This document shows positions 33,418 to 43,833 of a stretch of DNA of 64,000 bases, piece by piece (the first letter of the stretch is position 1; each line of letters starts with the position of its first letter). Source of the DNA: CAWFZT01 sp963820415 (GTDB lineage: Bacteria > Chloroflexota > Anaerolineae > Anaerolineales > Anaerolineaceae). Below the pieces are notes generated by a model. The model was not told where the DNA came from. It was given only the letters and a program-made list of their open reading frames with translations, and ran no database searches. The translations under genes and the position numbers were made by a program. The stretch lies in contig CAWFZT010000008.1 in the NCBI GenBank assembly GCA_963820415.1, forward strand, positions 744,001 through 808,000. Reading direction: 5' to 3'.

Positions 33418-35865
33418 TTGTATAATGAATCAGGCAGTCATTTTTCTACCGGGCCATGGTTAGACAGCGTGTTTGACCTCTTCCTTTTCTCGCTTAATCT
33501 TAAAAATAATCAAAGCCACCCTGAACTGGCGGGCCTCTTCACCGCCGTAGCCCCACGCGCATCCAGCCGCATTCGTTCACAAGACCTGCTGGTTATGCTG
33601 CTAAGCCTGGCTGGCAGCGAGAGCTTCCCCGCCGCCGAGCATGAAGACCTGTTCCAGAGCCTGGTTAAAACCTATTTCAAATCCACCGGTACGGTCACCT
33701 CAGGAATGCGCAGCGTGGCCGAGCAGTTGAACACCTTCTTGCTCGAACGAAACCTGCGTAATGCCCGCGAGGGCATGCAAACTGTGGGCGTGCTCAACCT
33801 GGCAGTTTTCCATCGCGAATCACTCTACCTGGTGCAGGTTGGGCAGACGCACTCTTATGTGATGACGCGTGAGCACGTGCAGGATTTTTGCGATCCCTAC
33901 ACCGCCGGCAGGGGGACGGGGATCAGTCGCACGATCAATCTGCGTTATTTTCAGGAGCAGGTTCAGCCGGGCGACGTGTTGGTGATGTCTGCCAACCCGC
34001 CCGCCGGATGGACGCCGGCTGCCCTGGCGAACAGCACCCAGCTTACCCTGGATCACCTGCGCCGCCGCCTGCTCAGCCACAGCGGGCCCAACCTGGAAGC
34101 CGGCGTCTTCCAACTCCAGAAGGGCAAAGGTCAGATCCACCGTCTGCGCCTGCGCACCAGCCTGCCGTCCACCCAAAGCTCTGAGCCCTTGCAAGAACCC
34201 TCCAGCGCCTCTTTACTGGATACAGAGGAAATGCCCGTGAGGCCGGCGGCGCACGAGCGGTCTTCACGGCCTGCGCCAGTCAAGCCGACGACCCAGCCGC
34301 TGGCCAATGTTGAGCCTGCCGAAGCAGCAAAACCGCTCCAGGAAGACGCTGGCGCGGCTGTCCCGGCAGGGGTTTTTATCGGCGGGGAACCTCAAGCTCA
34401 GCCCGAACCTCGCCCGGTGGGACGCCGGGCAGCTCGCCGGCCTAAGCCCGCTAACCCACCTGCGCAACCTGCCGCCCCTGCTGCCCCTGCCAGGCCTGCC
34501 GCGCCTGCCCGTCCGAAAAAAGTAGGCCCGACCTTGCGCCAACGGCTGGCGACCCTTTGGCTGGCTGGCCTCCGTGTACGCCAGAAGAGCAGCCAGAACA
34601 GCCAGACCTTGCTCGCACGGCTGATGCCAGGAACCTCTACTGAACTGCCCAACGTATCGCCGGCGGCGCTGCTGTTTATAGCTATCCTGGTGCCCTTGCT
34701 GGTGACTGCTGTGGCCGGCACGGTCTACTTCCGCAAAGGACTGGCGGCTGAGCAGCAGTTATATATGCAGCAGGCCCAGCAGTTCGCCGCCAAAGCCGCC
34801 AAAGATAAAGGTACCAGCCTGCAGCGTAACGATTGGAACCAGGCGCTCCTGTTTGTCAATAAAGCCGAGACCTACGGGCGCACAGATGCCAGCCGGGCGC
34901 TGCACAAGCAGGCCCAGCAAGCCCTCGATAACATAGACGGCGTCATCCGCCTGGGCATGATCCCAGCCATACCGGGTGGTTTTGCTTCTACGATCAATAT
35001 CACCCGCATGGTTGCTACCGATACAGATGTGTACCTGCTCGACAGCACCCAGGGCCGTGTGCTGCGCATGTTTGTGACCGGGCAGGGCTACCAGGTCGAC
35101 TCCCAGTTCAATTGCGGCCAGGGTCCGGCTGGCGGCGGGATCATCGTCGGTCCTCTGGCCGACATCACCGCCATCCCCCCGGACGCACCCAATAAGGCCA
35201 CCCTGCTGGCGATCGATGCCAGCGGTAATATCCTCTATTGTACTCCTGGGGACAGCCCCTTGTCGAAAATGCTGCCTAAACCGCAAGGCTATTGGGGCAC
35301 CATTTCCGCTATAACTTTCGACAGCCGCTTGCTCTACGTCCTGGATACCAAGCTTTCCGCCGTGTGGATATTCAAAGGCGATTCGACCCTTGGTTTTGGC
35401 AATGCCCCCACGCTGTTTTTTGGCAACGATGTACCCGGCGTCGGGGATGTGATCGATATGAGCATCTACTCGGACGATCTCTACATGCTGCACCAAGATG
35501 GAAAAATGACCCGTTGTACCTACAGTAATTTCCAGAGTTCTCCCACCAGGTGCATTACCCCTTTCCCCTATATGGACGAACGCCAGGGGAGCGACTCGCG
35601 GCCGGTTAAATTCCCGAATACCCAGTTCACCCAGATGCTGATCGCCCAACCTTATTCTATTTACATCATGGACGTCAAGAAGCCGGCCATGTACCACTTC
35701 AGCCTGTCGATGGGCCTGCAGCAGATACTGGTGCCGGACCAGAACGGGGATTATCCGCTGCCCACTACTTTTCCCACCGCCTTTGCCGTCATGCCCGATC
35801 TGTCCGCCAGCCGGCGTGCCTTTATCGCCTATGGCAACCACGTGTTTTACGCGCCTTTGCCATAA
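33418..35865 (+). CDS. Single-pass protein with PP2C-like N-terminal domain and beta-propeller-like C-terminus
   Basis: About 815 residues (numbering below from the possible 33334 start). Residues 45-270 look like a PP2C-type phosphatase fold: VLNLAVFHRESLYLVQVGQTHSYVM, a strand pair with 'GDVLVMSA', and a leucine-rich helix. The metal-binding DG-D pattern is not evident, so it is probably inactive. A Pro/Ala/Arg-rich linker (280-420), one membrane helix (about 445-467) and a coiled helix (475-535) follow. The last 300 residues consist of repeated strands (TDVYLLDSTQGRVLRMFV, RLLYVLDTKLSAVWIF, DDLYMLHQDGKMTRCTY), likely a propeller outside the cell. The start is uncertain: the frame reaches 33334 through a repeat. 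TATAAT at 33421 suggests the true start is TTG 33418 or GTG 33469. No family name known to me. Confidence 0.65.
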   Translation: MYNESGSHFSTGPWLDSVFDLFLFSLNLKNNQSHPELAGLFTAVAPRASSRIRSQDLLVMLLSLAGSESFPAAEHEDLFQSLVKTYFKSTGTVTSGMRSVAEQLNTFLLERNLRNAREGMQTVGVLNLAVFHRESLYLVQVGQTHSYVMTREHVQDFCDPYTAGRGTGISRTINLRYFQEQVQPGDVLVMSANPPAGWTPAALANSTQLTLDHLRRRLLSHSGPNLEAGVFQLQKGKGQIHRLRLRTSLPSTQSSEPLQEPSSASLLDTEEMPVRPAAHERSSRPAPVKPTTQPLANVEPAEAAKPLQEDAGAAVPAGVFIGGEPQAQPEPRPVGRRAARRPKPANPPAQPAAPAAPARPAAPARPKKVGPTLRQRLATLWLAGLRVRQKSSQNSQTLLARLMPGTSTELPNVSPAALLFIAILVPLLVTAVAGTVYFRKGLAAEQQLYMQQAQQFAAKAAKDKGTSLQRNDWNQALLFVNKAETYGRTDASRALHKQAQQALDNIDGVIRLGMIPAIPGGFASTINITRMVATDTDVYLLDSTQGRVLRMFVTGQGYQVDSQFNCGQGPAGGGIIVGPLADITAIPPDAPNKATLLAIDASGNILYCTPGDSPLSKMLPKPQGYWGTISAITFDSRLLYVLDTKLSAVWIFKGDSTLGFGNAPTLFFGNDVPGVGDVIDMSIYSDDLYMLHQDGKMTRCTYSNFQSSPTRCITPFPYMDERQGSDSRPVKFPNTQFTQMLIAQPYSIYIMDVKKPAMYHFSLSMGLQQILVPDQNGDYPLPTTFPTAFAVMPDLSASRRAFIAYGNHVFYAPLP

Positions 35866-35901
35866 TTGTCGCACAATTATTCACCTGAGATGCAAAGATG
35901 C

Positions 35902-35935
35902 AAATCCCCGGCTTTTCCGGAAAAGCCGGGGATTT
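35902..35935. terminator. Bidirectional terminator
   Basis: Perfect 17-bp inverted repeat (35902-35918 with 35919-35935) rich in G/C, with A/T at both ends. It lies between the convergent stop codons at 35865 and 35974 and can serve both genes. Confidence 0.9.
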
Positions 35936-35973
35936 TCTATACAGGCGTATGCTCTTTTTTGGAAATTATTCGT

Positions 35974-37119
35974 CTACTTGGTAGTGTTGTTCCAGAACCA
36001 GTTGAAGGCGAAGAAACCCTGCGCGCTGTCCATACGGATGGCGATGCGCCGGCTACCTTTCAACGCATCGGGGATGTTATAGGTGGCGGTGAACGAACCA
36101 CCGTTGCCCGAATCGGTCGTTGCCACTTCCATACCCCCCATGGCCAGCGTGCCATAAGCGCCCATGCGCACGGTAAAGGTCTGCCCGGCGGGGAAGTTGC
36201 TGGTTACGATGGTGACCGTGTCATTGCTCGACACCGCCGAGATGCTGAAGGTCGGGATGCCGTGGAAAACAACGACTTCCGGGGTTGAGGTGTTGCTTTC
36301 TTCATTGGATGAGTTATTTTCACCGGATTCATTATTGCTAGAAGTGCTCTTCTTCTTCTCAACCGAGACGGAGTTGTTCCAGAACCAGTTGAAGGCATAG
36401 AAGCTCTGCGAGCTGTCAGCGCGGATAGCGATGCGCGCCTGGCCCTTCAAAGCGTCCGGGATATCGAAGCTTTTATCGAAGTTACCGCCGTCGCCCGAAT
36501 CGAAAGTTCCGACCTCGATCCCTCCGATGCCCAACGTGCCATACCTGCCCATGCGCACCGTAAAGGTCTGTCCGGCCGGGAAGTTGCGGGTACGGAAGGT
36601 GACATTGTCATCCCGGTTCACATCCACGATGTAGAAGGTTGGGATACCGAGCCCCTGCGCAGAGGGGGTATGGGTGTGGGTCTCGGTGGCGGTTTCGGTG
36701 TTGCTGCTGGACGAGGAGGAAGTGTTGTTCCAGAACCAGTTGAAGGAATAAAAGCCTTGTGAACTATCGGCCCGGATAGCGATACGGCTGCGTCCCTGCA
36801 GGGCCTCCGGGATGTCGAAGGTTACGCTGAATGAGCCACCGCTGCCCGAATCAAACGAACCTACTACGATTCCACCAACCCCAAGCGTGCCAAAACTGCC
36901 CATGCGAACCGTAAAGGTTTGCCCGGCGGGATAGTTTTGGGTCTGGATGGTCACCGTGTCATCCACGGTTACATCGGTGATATTGAAGGTGGGGATACCT
37001 TGTGCGGATGCGGTCATCGACTGGTAAGGGATGACCATGCCGGCTAAAAGAATCAAGCCCAGCATTACCTTAAGCGCGATCTGGATAACAGGCAGTCTAA
37101 CTAGTTTCTTGGGCGACAT
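35974..37119 (-). CDS. Exported protein with three tandem beta-rich repeats
   Basis: 381 residues. A signal peptide (about 1-39, ending TASAQG) is followed by three near-identical modules of about 90 residues (roughly 40-130, 155-245 and 285-381). Each starts GIPTF and contains a (Q/S)NYPAGQTFTVRMG-like strand, a second D-S-G-G-G-F turn, RIAIRADSS-type strand and FNWFWNN end. Linkers are Ser/Thr-rich. The modules look like small beta-sandwich cell-surface or S-layer-associated domains found in Anaerolineae. The first-to-last difference is small, so the duplication is fairly recent or kept uniform by selection. AGGAGG precedes the ATG. Function unknown; probably cell surface. Confidence 0.8.
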   Translation of the reverse strand: MSPKKLVRLPVIQIALKVMLGLILLAGMVIPYQSMTASAQGIPTFNITDVTVDDTVTIQTQNYPAGQTFTVRMGSFGTLGVGGIVVGSFDSGSGGSFSVTFDIPEALQGRSRIAIRADSSQGFYSFNWFWNNTSSSSSSNTETATETHTHTPSAQGLGIPTFYIVDVNRDDNVTFRTRNFPAGQTFTVRMGRYGTLGIGGIEVGTFDSGDGGNFDKSFDIPDALKGQARIAIRADSSQSFYAFNWFWNNSVSVEKKKSTSSNNESGENNSSNEESNTSTPEVVVFHGIPTFSISAVSSNDTVTIVTSNFPAGQTFTVRMGAYGTLAMGGMEVATTDSGNGGSFTATYNIPDALKGSRRIAIRMDSAQGFFAFNWFWNNTTK

Positions 37120-37263
37120 TTTTCCCTCCTGAAAGGTGACAGAAAAAGAGATTCTTATACAGTAGTAGTATAGTCATTTTTTTTACGAAAGTCTATCCCT
37201 AAGATTGTCGAGAATTATGGATCATAGTTTGCAACCTCCGAGAACACCGAAACAAGGCGAAGT

Positions 37264-38529
37264 TTAGCGCTTGATATGCGGCGCCAGCCAGAAGGCCCGG
37301 TCGTCGGTCGATGAGCCGTTATTCACCACAGTGAGGATGATCTGCACGGATTCCCCTGCCAGTGAACTCAAATCTACCGTTACCCTTTGAAAACTGCCGT
37401 TGTCTTTTTCTTTCCAGCTCGCCAGGGTCTGCACGGAGCCTCCCGAGACGCTGGAATTGAGCTGGAAGGTGACATTACACTTGGGACTGTTATCCAGGCA
37501 GCCGATGATGGCCGTCCACTGGTCGCCGTCTTCGACCTCAAAGGCCGGGTAACGTCCGGAGATGATGCCCGAGCTGCCGCGGCTGGGGATGGTTTCCAGC
37601 ATGGTTTCGTTTTCCTCGTAGCCGCCGGTCAGCGTAGCGCCTTCGCGGCGCTGGACAGATCCGTTATAAAAATCTTCGTGTGGGTTCGGGCAGGAAATCC
37701 GGCCAATCGTGGTGCGCCAATCTGCTGTGCAGTATTCTCCGATGAAATCTACCGGCGTATTGGTGTCGTGGGTGTGAGCCGACCTGACCACGTCGATTGT
37801 GACCCAGAAGGCGCTGTCGGCTTTGTCACCCCATCCAAAGGAAACCCCATCGCTGCTGCGCAGCAGCCAGTACCCGGTATATCTGCCATTGTAGCGCGGG
37901 GCGACCATGTCGATGGAGACGTCCGTAAATTCACCCGGGTCGACGGTGTCGTCCAACCTTACATGAGCCGGGGCGCTCATGGCGTTGCCGCTGGTGAAAT
38001 ACACCTCAAAATTGGCTTTCCAGGTGCACCGTCCGGCGTTGTACAACCGCCAGGTCTTGGTAAAGGATTTGCCTGCGGTCAGGTCCGTACCGTCAGCGAT
38101 GCTGATATCTTTGACCTGCCCGATTTGGTAGCACGAGGCGCGCGAGTTGGGAGGAGGGATGTGGTGAGAGAAAGGGGGCCTGGGTGGCACCGGAGTATCG
38201 GTCGGGGGTACCGTTGTGCTGGTCGGCGGCACTGGCGTGTTGGTCGGCGGCACCGGCGTGTTGGTAGGTGAGGCCGTCTGGGTGGGTGATGCAGTCTCGG
38301 TGGGGGTATTGCTAGGCAAGGGCGTGGCGGTCGCCGCAGCAGCCTGGGTGAGCTGGGCGATAAGATTGTCCAGGGCGGATTGAGTTTGGCGAGCTGAAAC
38401 AGTTTGCACGACGGCGGTCGAGACATTATTTGGATTAGCCATGGGAGAGAATAACTCTACCATGCAAGCGCCAGAAAAAAGCGATAGCGCCGCAATAATC
38501 AGCAACAGAAAGGAAGTCCGTTTAGGCAT
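37264..38529 (-). CDS. Lipoprotein with NBR1-type Ig-like domain
   Basis: 421 residues. The signal peptide ends in a lipobox (LFSGAC, Cys about residue 22). A Thr/Pro-rich spacer (about 60-125, many 'NTPVPP' units) precedes an NBR1-Ig-like domain (about 140-245: ADGTDLTAGKSFTKTWRLYN and CTWKANFEVYF, then YNGRYTGYWLLRSSDG). A C-terminal beta domain with GGSVQTLASWKEKDNGSFQR follows. This combination is characteristic of Anaerolineae surface lipoproteins; the function is unknown. It probably displays the Ig and C-terminal domains away from the membrane on the spacer. Confidence 0.85.
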   Translation of the reverse strand: MPKRTSFLLLIIAALSLFSGACMVELFSPMANPNNVSTAVVQTVSARQTQSALDNLIAQLTQAAAATATPLPSNTPTETASPTQTASPTNTPVPPTNTPVPPTSTTVPPTDTPVPPRPPFSHHIPPPNSRASCYQIGQVKDISIADGTDLTAGKSFTKTWRLYNAGRCTWKANFEVYFTSGNAMSAPAHVRLDDTVDPGEFTDVSIDMVAPRYNGRYTGYWLLRSSDGVSFGWGDKADSAFWVTIDVVRSAHTHDTNTPVDFIGEYCTADWRTTIGRISCPNPHEDFYNGSVQRREGATLTGGYEENETMLETIPSRGSSGIISGRYPAFEVEDGDQWTAIIGCLDNSPKCNVTFQLNSSVSGGSVQTLASWKEKDNGSFQRVTVDLSSLAGESVQIILTVVNNGSSTDDRAFWLAPHIKR

Positions 38530-38600
38530 GGGGGAATTCTCCTATAAATAAAATATAGACGTCATTCCCTTTCGGAATGTTCCCAAACGCCCAGAAAAGG

Positions 38601-38636
38601 ATCGTTGGGAATTGCCGTGATGGACAACTTGAAATC
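38601..38636. repeat. Dispersed repeat family, half copy (D)
   Basis: Contains GTTGGGAATTGCCGTGATGG, one arm of the family. Lies between the lipoprotein gene and the dnaK terminator. Confidence 0.6.
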
Positions 38637-38645
38637 TTGTACATA

Positions 38646-38684
38646 AAAACAAATCCTGAAAGTATCCGATAACTTTCAGGATTT
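38646..38684 (-). terminator. Intrinsic terminator of dnaK
   Basis: 13-bp inverted repeat (38651-38663 with 38672-38684, AAATCCTGAAAGT). On the minus strand it is followed by TTTGTTTTTATG. It lies just downstream of the dnaK stop codon at 38704. Confidence 0.9.
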
Positions 38685-38703
38685 GTTGCAATAATTGTGC
38701 CGG

Positions 38704-40594
<1,891 letters not shown>

Positions 40595-40711
40595 GGGAAT
40601 TTCTCCTTTATTCCGTATTCTTCCTGATTTATCGATTAAAGCATAAGCTCTTAGTGCAAGAAATGAATTAACGAAACATAGGAGAAACGTAAACGTTCGT
40701 ATAAAATAGGA

Positions 40712-40727
40712 CTGTAACCTGTTACAG
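40712..40727. promoter_or_regulatory. Perfect dyad CTGTAAC-CT-GTTACAG, possible operator
   Basis: 7-bp arms with a two-base centre, between divergent dnaK (starts 40594) and the hybrid kinase gene (starts 40909). A nearby AACG-TAAA-CGTT dyad lies at about 40686-40697. It does not match the CIRCE/HrcA consensus, so another regulator would be involved. Confidence 0.45.
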
Positions 40728-40737
40728 CATCCCTTTT

Positions 40738-40846
40738 GGGCTCATTGGGATTTCCTGTGGAAGGTCCCAGATTTTGGGGTATGAGCGGGCTACGCCCGCT
40801 CATACCCCAAAATCTGGGAGTTCACCACGGCAATTCCCAGAGAACC
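40738..40846. repeat. Dispersed palindromic repeat family, best copy (E)
   Basis: A perfect 25-bp inverted repeat (40766-40790 with 40794-40818) with a three-base loop. It is flanked by outer arms of about 25 bases (TTGGGATTTCCTGTGGAAGG on the left, GTTCACCACGGCAATTCCCA on the right). Other copies share these arms, the TTTTGGGG stem, or both. No ORF or transposase inside. Confidence 0.9.
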
Positions 40847-40873
40847 GCTGGGTTGCCTGTGCTCAGGCTGGGG

Positions 40874-40879
40874 TATAAT
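40874..40879 (+). promoter_or_regulatory. Candidate -10 box for the hybrid kinase
   Basis: TATAAT, 30 bases before the ATG at 40909. The best -35 is TTGCCT at 40853-40858 (15-base spacer, suboptimal). Confidence 0.45.
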
Positions 40880-40908
40880 AATTAAGGTAAACTGAGTGTG
40901 ATTTAACT

Positions 40909-43833
40909 ATGAAATCGAAATCAGGCTCGGAGAGGCGTACTCGCATGGCTTATGGCCGAACCGGGGAGCCGGACTGGCTGAAAGCATTTTTTGACCGCGC
41001 CTCGGCCGGCATGGCTGTCCTGGATGCACAGGGGTGCTACTTGCACGCCAATCCCTGTTGGCTGAAAATGACCGGATATTCACTGGATGAAATTACCCGG
41101 GCCACCCTGTTCGACCAGACTCACCCTGACGATATCTCCGGCAGCCAGGAAAGTTTGCAAGGCCTGGTCAGTGGAAAGATAGATAACTATCGCTTGGAGC
41201 GGCGCTTTTTGCGCAAAGATGGCAGCATTTTTTGGGGCGAAGTGTCTGCGTCAGCCCAGCGAGATACCCAGGGAAACCTGGTCGCCGTAATCCTCATCCT
41301 GGTGGATATCTCCGAGCGCCGCGAGGCCGAAGCCAATCTTTGGCTCGAGCGCGACCTGTTCGCTGGGGGTCCGGTGGTGGTGTGGAAACAGGTAGGGCGC
41401 GGTGAGGAAGCCAGGCAGTATGTGTCTTCGAATATCTCACAGTTTGGATATACGGTTGAAGATTTTACCAATGTAAAATCCTACTTTAATATTGTGCACG
41501 AAGAGGACCGACAACGCGTCAGGGACGAGATCGACACCCACCTTATATCCGGCGCTAATTCCTATGAACAGGAATACCGGATTAAGTGCGCTGATGGAGA
41601 AATTCGCTGGGTGCACGATTTTACCCTGGTCTCACGCAATCCTCAGGGAAAAGTGACCCAGTTCGGCTGGTACATTTTCGACGTGACCGAAAGGAAAAAA
41701 GCTGAAGAAGCCCAGCGCGAGATCAGCCTGGCGGCAGAAGAAGCCCGCGCCACCGCTGAAGCCGCCGTCCGTACCCAATCGATCTTTTTGGCCTCGATGA
41801 GCCACGAGATCCGCACGCCCTTACACGGCGTGATCGGCATGACCAGCCTGCTCCTCGAAACCGAGCTGGCTCAGGAACAGCAGGATTTTGTCAATATCAT
41901 TCGTTCAAGTAGCGAGACTCTTCTCACTATAATCAACAACCTGCTCGATTTTTCCAAGATCGAGGCCGGCAAATTAGAGCTGGAAGCCACCACTTTTGAT
42001 CTGCGGGTCTGTATCGAAGAAATCCTGGACCTGATGGCAGTCAAGGCGTCTGAGAAAAAGATTGAACTGGCCTATTTTATGGTGCAATCGGTGCCCGAAG
42101 TCGTCGTCGGGGATGTGACCCGGCTGCGGCAGATTTTGGTTAACTTGCTGCACAATGCGATTAAATTTACGGACCAGGGTGAGGTTGTCCTCGAAGTCAG
42201 CCTGGAAAATGAGCCGTCGCAGCAGAAGCCCCCCTACGACGGAATTTCAGAAGCTATGCTGACTACCCTGCATTTCGTGGTGCGCGATACGGGCATTGGC
42301 ATCCCTGAGGATAAGAAGGACCGCCTGTTTAAGCCGTTCAGCCAGCTAGATGTCTCCACCACACGCAAATACGGCGGTACTGGTCTGGGATTGGCTATCA
42401 GCCGGCAGTTATGCGATTTGATGGGCGGGAAAATGTGGGTTGAAAGCCTGGGGATTCCTGGGAAGGGCTCTTCCTTCCATTTCACCATCGTGGTGGAAGA
42501 GGGCATGGTGGAATATTCTTCCAGGCAGTACTGCAAGCAGCCGCAGATGGAAGGAAAGCGCCTGCTCATCGTGGATGACACCGCCATTAACCGCATGATT
42601 TTGACCCATTTTGCCGGGCTGTGGGGCGCCTATCCCAAAGCTACAGCTTCGGCCCAGGATGCTCTGAACTGGATCCATCATGGCGAGGTATTCGACCTGG
42701 CCATCCTGGACATGCAGATGCCGGAGATTGACGGAATTCAATTCGCCGAAATGATTCACAAACGTAAAGAAGAACTACCGCTGGTTATGCTGACCTCGCT
42801 TGGGATGCACGGCCGGCAGGTACCCGTCGACCTGTTCGCCGGACGCCTGAACAAGCCGATCAAGGTAGCCCAACTTTATGAAGTGCTGACCAGCGTCCTT
42901 TCTATCCAAACCACTTTGGCAGCCAAACCCATCCCGGCCAAGCCCAGGCTGGATGCTCAGATGGCAGAAAAGCGCCCGATCAAGATTCTCCTGGCAGAGG
43001 ATAACCCGATAAACCAGCAGGTAGTTAAGTTGATGCTGTCCAAATTTGGTTATGAGCCGGAGCTTGTTTCCAACGGGCTTGAAGCCCTAAATGCAGTGAA
43101 ACAACACGGTTATGACCTTGTCTTGATGGACGTGCAGATGCCGGACATGAATGGCGAGGAAGCCACCCGCCGCATCCGCGCCGAGGTGCCACAAAAACGC
43201 CAGCCTTATATTGTGGCTCTGACTGCCGATGCGCTGGAAGGCCGCCGGGAATTTTACCTGGAAAACGGCATGGATGATTACCTGAGCAAGCCGATGGGAA
43301 TCGATAACCTGGTCAAGGCTATAGAACATTACTGGGCGGTGAGAGAGCTGGCCGCCAGTTCAGCGCGCACGCCAGCAGTGATCGAGGTCGAAACGCTGAA
43401 TAGGAGCGTTATCCAGCGCGAGATCGTCAGCGAATGGATCCAGGCAATTGGCAGCCCGTCTTCATTTTTATCCGTGATGGAAGTTTTCCTGGACAATTCC
43501 CCTCGCATGGTCCAGGATATCGAGCGATTTTATGCCGCCCGGGATTGGAAGAGCTTGAATGCGGTTACCCACGCGTTCAGATCCAGCAGCGGCAGTATGG
43601 GCGCAGACCAGCTTTCCAACCTGTTGGGCATCCTCGAGGATTTGTCCGGCGCGGCGCGAGATGGGGGCGCTATTGATGAGAACTTATTACCGGGCCTGTA
43701 CAACCAAATTAAACAGCTTCATTCGCGGACCTGCGAGGAGTTGCGTTCGCTTCAGGTCGAACTCAAGACTATTGCACCCGCCGACAGCCAGCCGGGCCGG
43801 GTTAAAGGAACGAGCGATGAAACGATTAGCTAG
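40909..43833 (+). CDS. Hybrid sensor histidine kinase (PAS-PAS-HisKA-HATPase-REC-REC-HPt)
   Basis: 974 residues, no membrane helix, so it senses a cytoplasmic signal. Order: two PAS domains (about 25-140 and 145-265), HisKA with phospho-His299 in MSHEIRTPLHG, HATPase (NAIKFT, DTGIGIP, GTGLGLAIS), a first receiver with LDMQMPEIDG (Asp601; preceding VDDTAINR), a second receiver with LMDVQMPDMNG (Asp741; preceding AEDNPINQQ) and a C-terminal HPt domain with His888 in THAFRSSSGSMGA. All phospho-acceptors are present, so a full His-Asp-His relay is possible. The output response regulator is not in the window. It overlaps the next gene by 17 bases. Confidence 0.93.
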   Translation: MKSKSGSERRTRMAYGRTGEPDWLKAFFDRASAGMAVLDAQGCYLHANPCWLKMTGYSLDEITRATLFDQTHPDDISGSQESLQGLVSGKIDNYRLERRFLRKDGSIFWGEVSASAQRDTQGNLVAVILILVDISERREAEANLWLERDLFAGGPVVVWKQVGRGEEARQYVSSNISQFGYTVEDFTNVKSYFNIVHEEDRQRVRDEIDTHLISGANSYEQEYRIKCADGEIRWVHDFTLVSRNPQGKVTQFGWYIFDVTERKKAEEAQREISLAAEEARATAEAAVRTQSIFLASMSHEIRTPLHGVIGMTSLLLETELAQEQQDFVNIIRSSSETLLTIINNLLDFSKIEAGKLELEATTFDLRVCIEEILDLMAVKASEKKIELAYFMVQSVPEVVVGDVTRLRQILVNLLHNAIKFTDQGEVVLEVSLENEPSQQKPPYDGISEAMLTTLHFVVRDTGIGIPEDKKDRLFKPFSQLDVSTTRKYGGTGLGLAISRQLCDLMGGKMWVESLGIPGKGSSFHFTIVVEEGMVEYSSRQYCKQPQMEGKRLLIVDDTAINRMILTHFAGLWGAYPKATASAQDALNWIHHGEVFDLAILDMQMPEIDGIQFAEMIHKRKEELPLVMLTSLGMHGRQVPVDLFAGRLNKPIKVAQLYEVLTSVLSIQTTLAAKPIPAKPRLDAQMAEKRPIKILLAEDNPINQQVVKLMLSKFGYEPELVSNGLEALNAVKQHGYDLVLMDVQMPDMNGEEATRRIRAEVPQKRQPYIVALTADALEGRREFYLENGMDDYLSKPMGIDNLVKAIEHYWAVRELAASSARTPAVIEVETLNRSVIQREIVSEWIQAIGSPSSFLSVMEVFLDNSPRMVQDIERFYAARDWKSLNAVTHAFRSSSGSMGADQLSNLLGILEDLSGAARDGGAIDENLLPGLYNQIKQLHSRTCEELRSLQVELKTIAPADSQPGRVKGTSDETIS

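Noticed and set aside
40738..40846. Intrinsic terminator for dnaK or the kinase gene
   Set aside because: The 25-bp hairpin lies upstream of both genes, has no T-run, and its arms recur at other intergenic sites, so it is a repeat element rather than a terminator.
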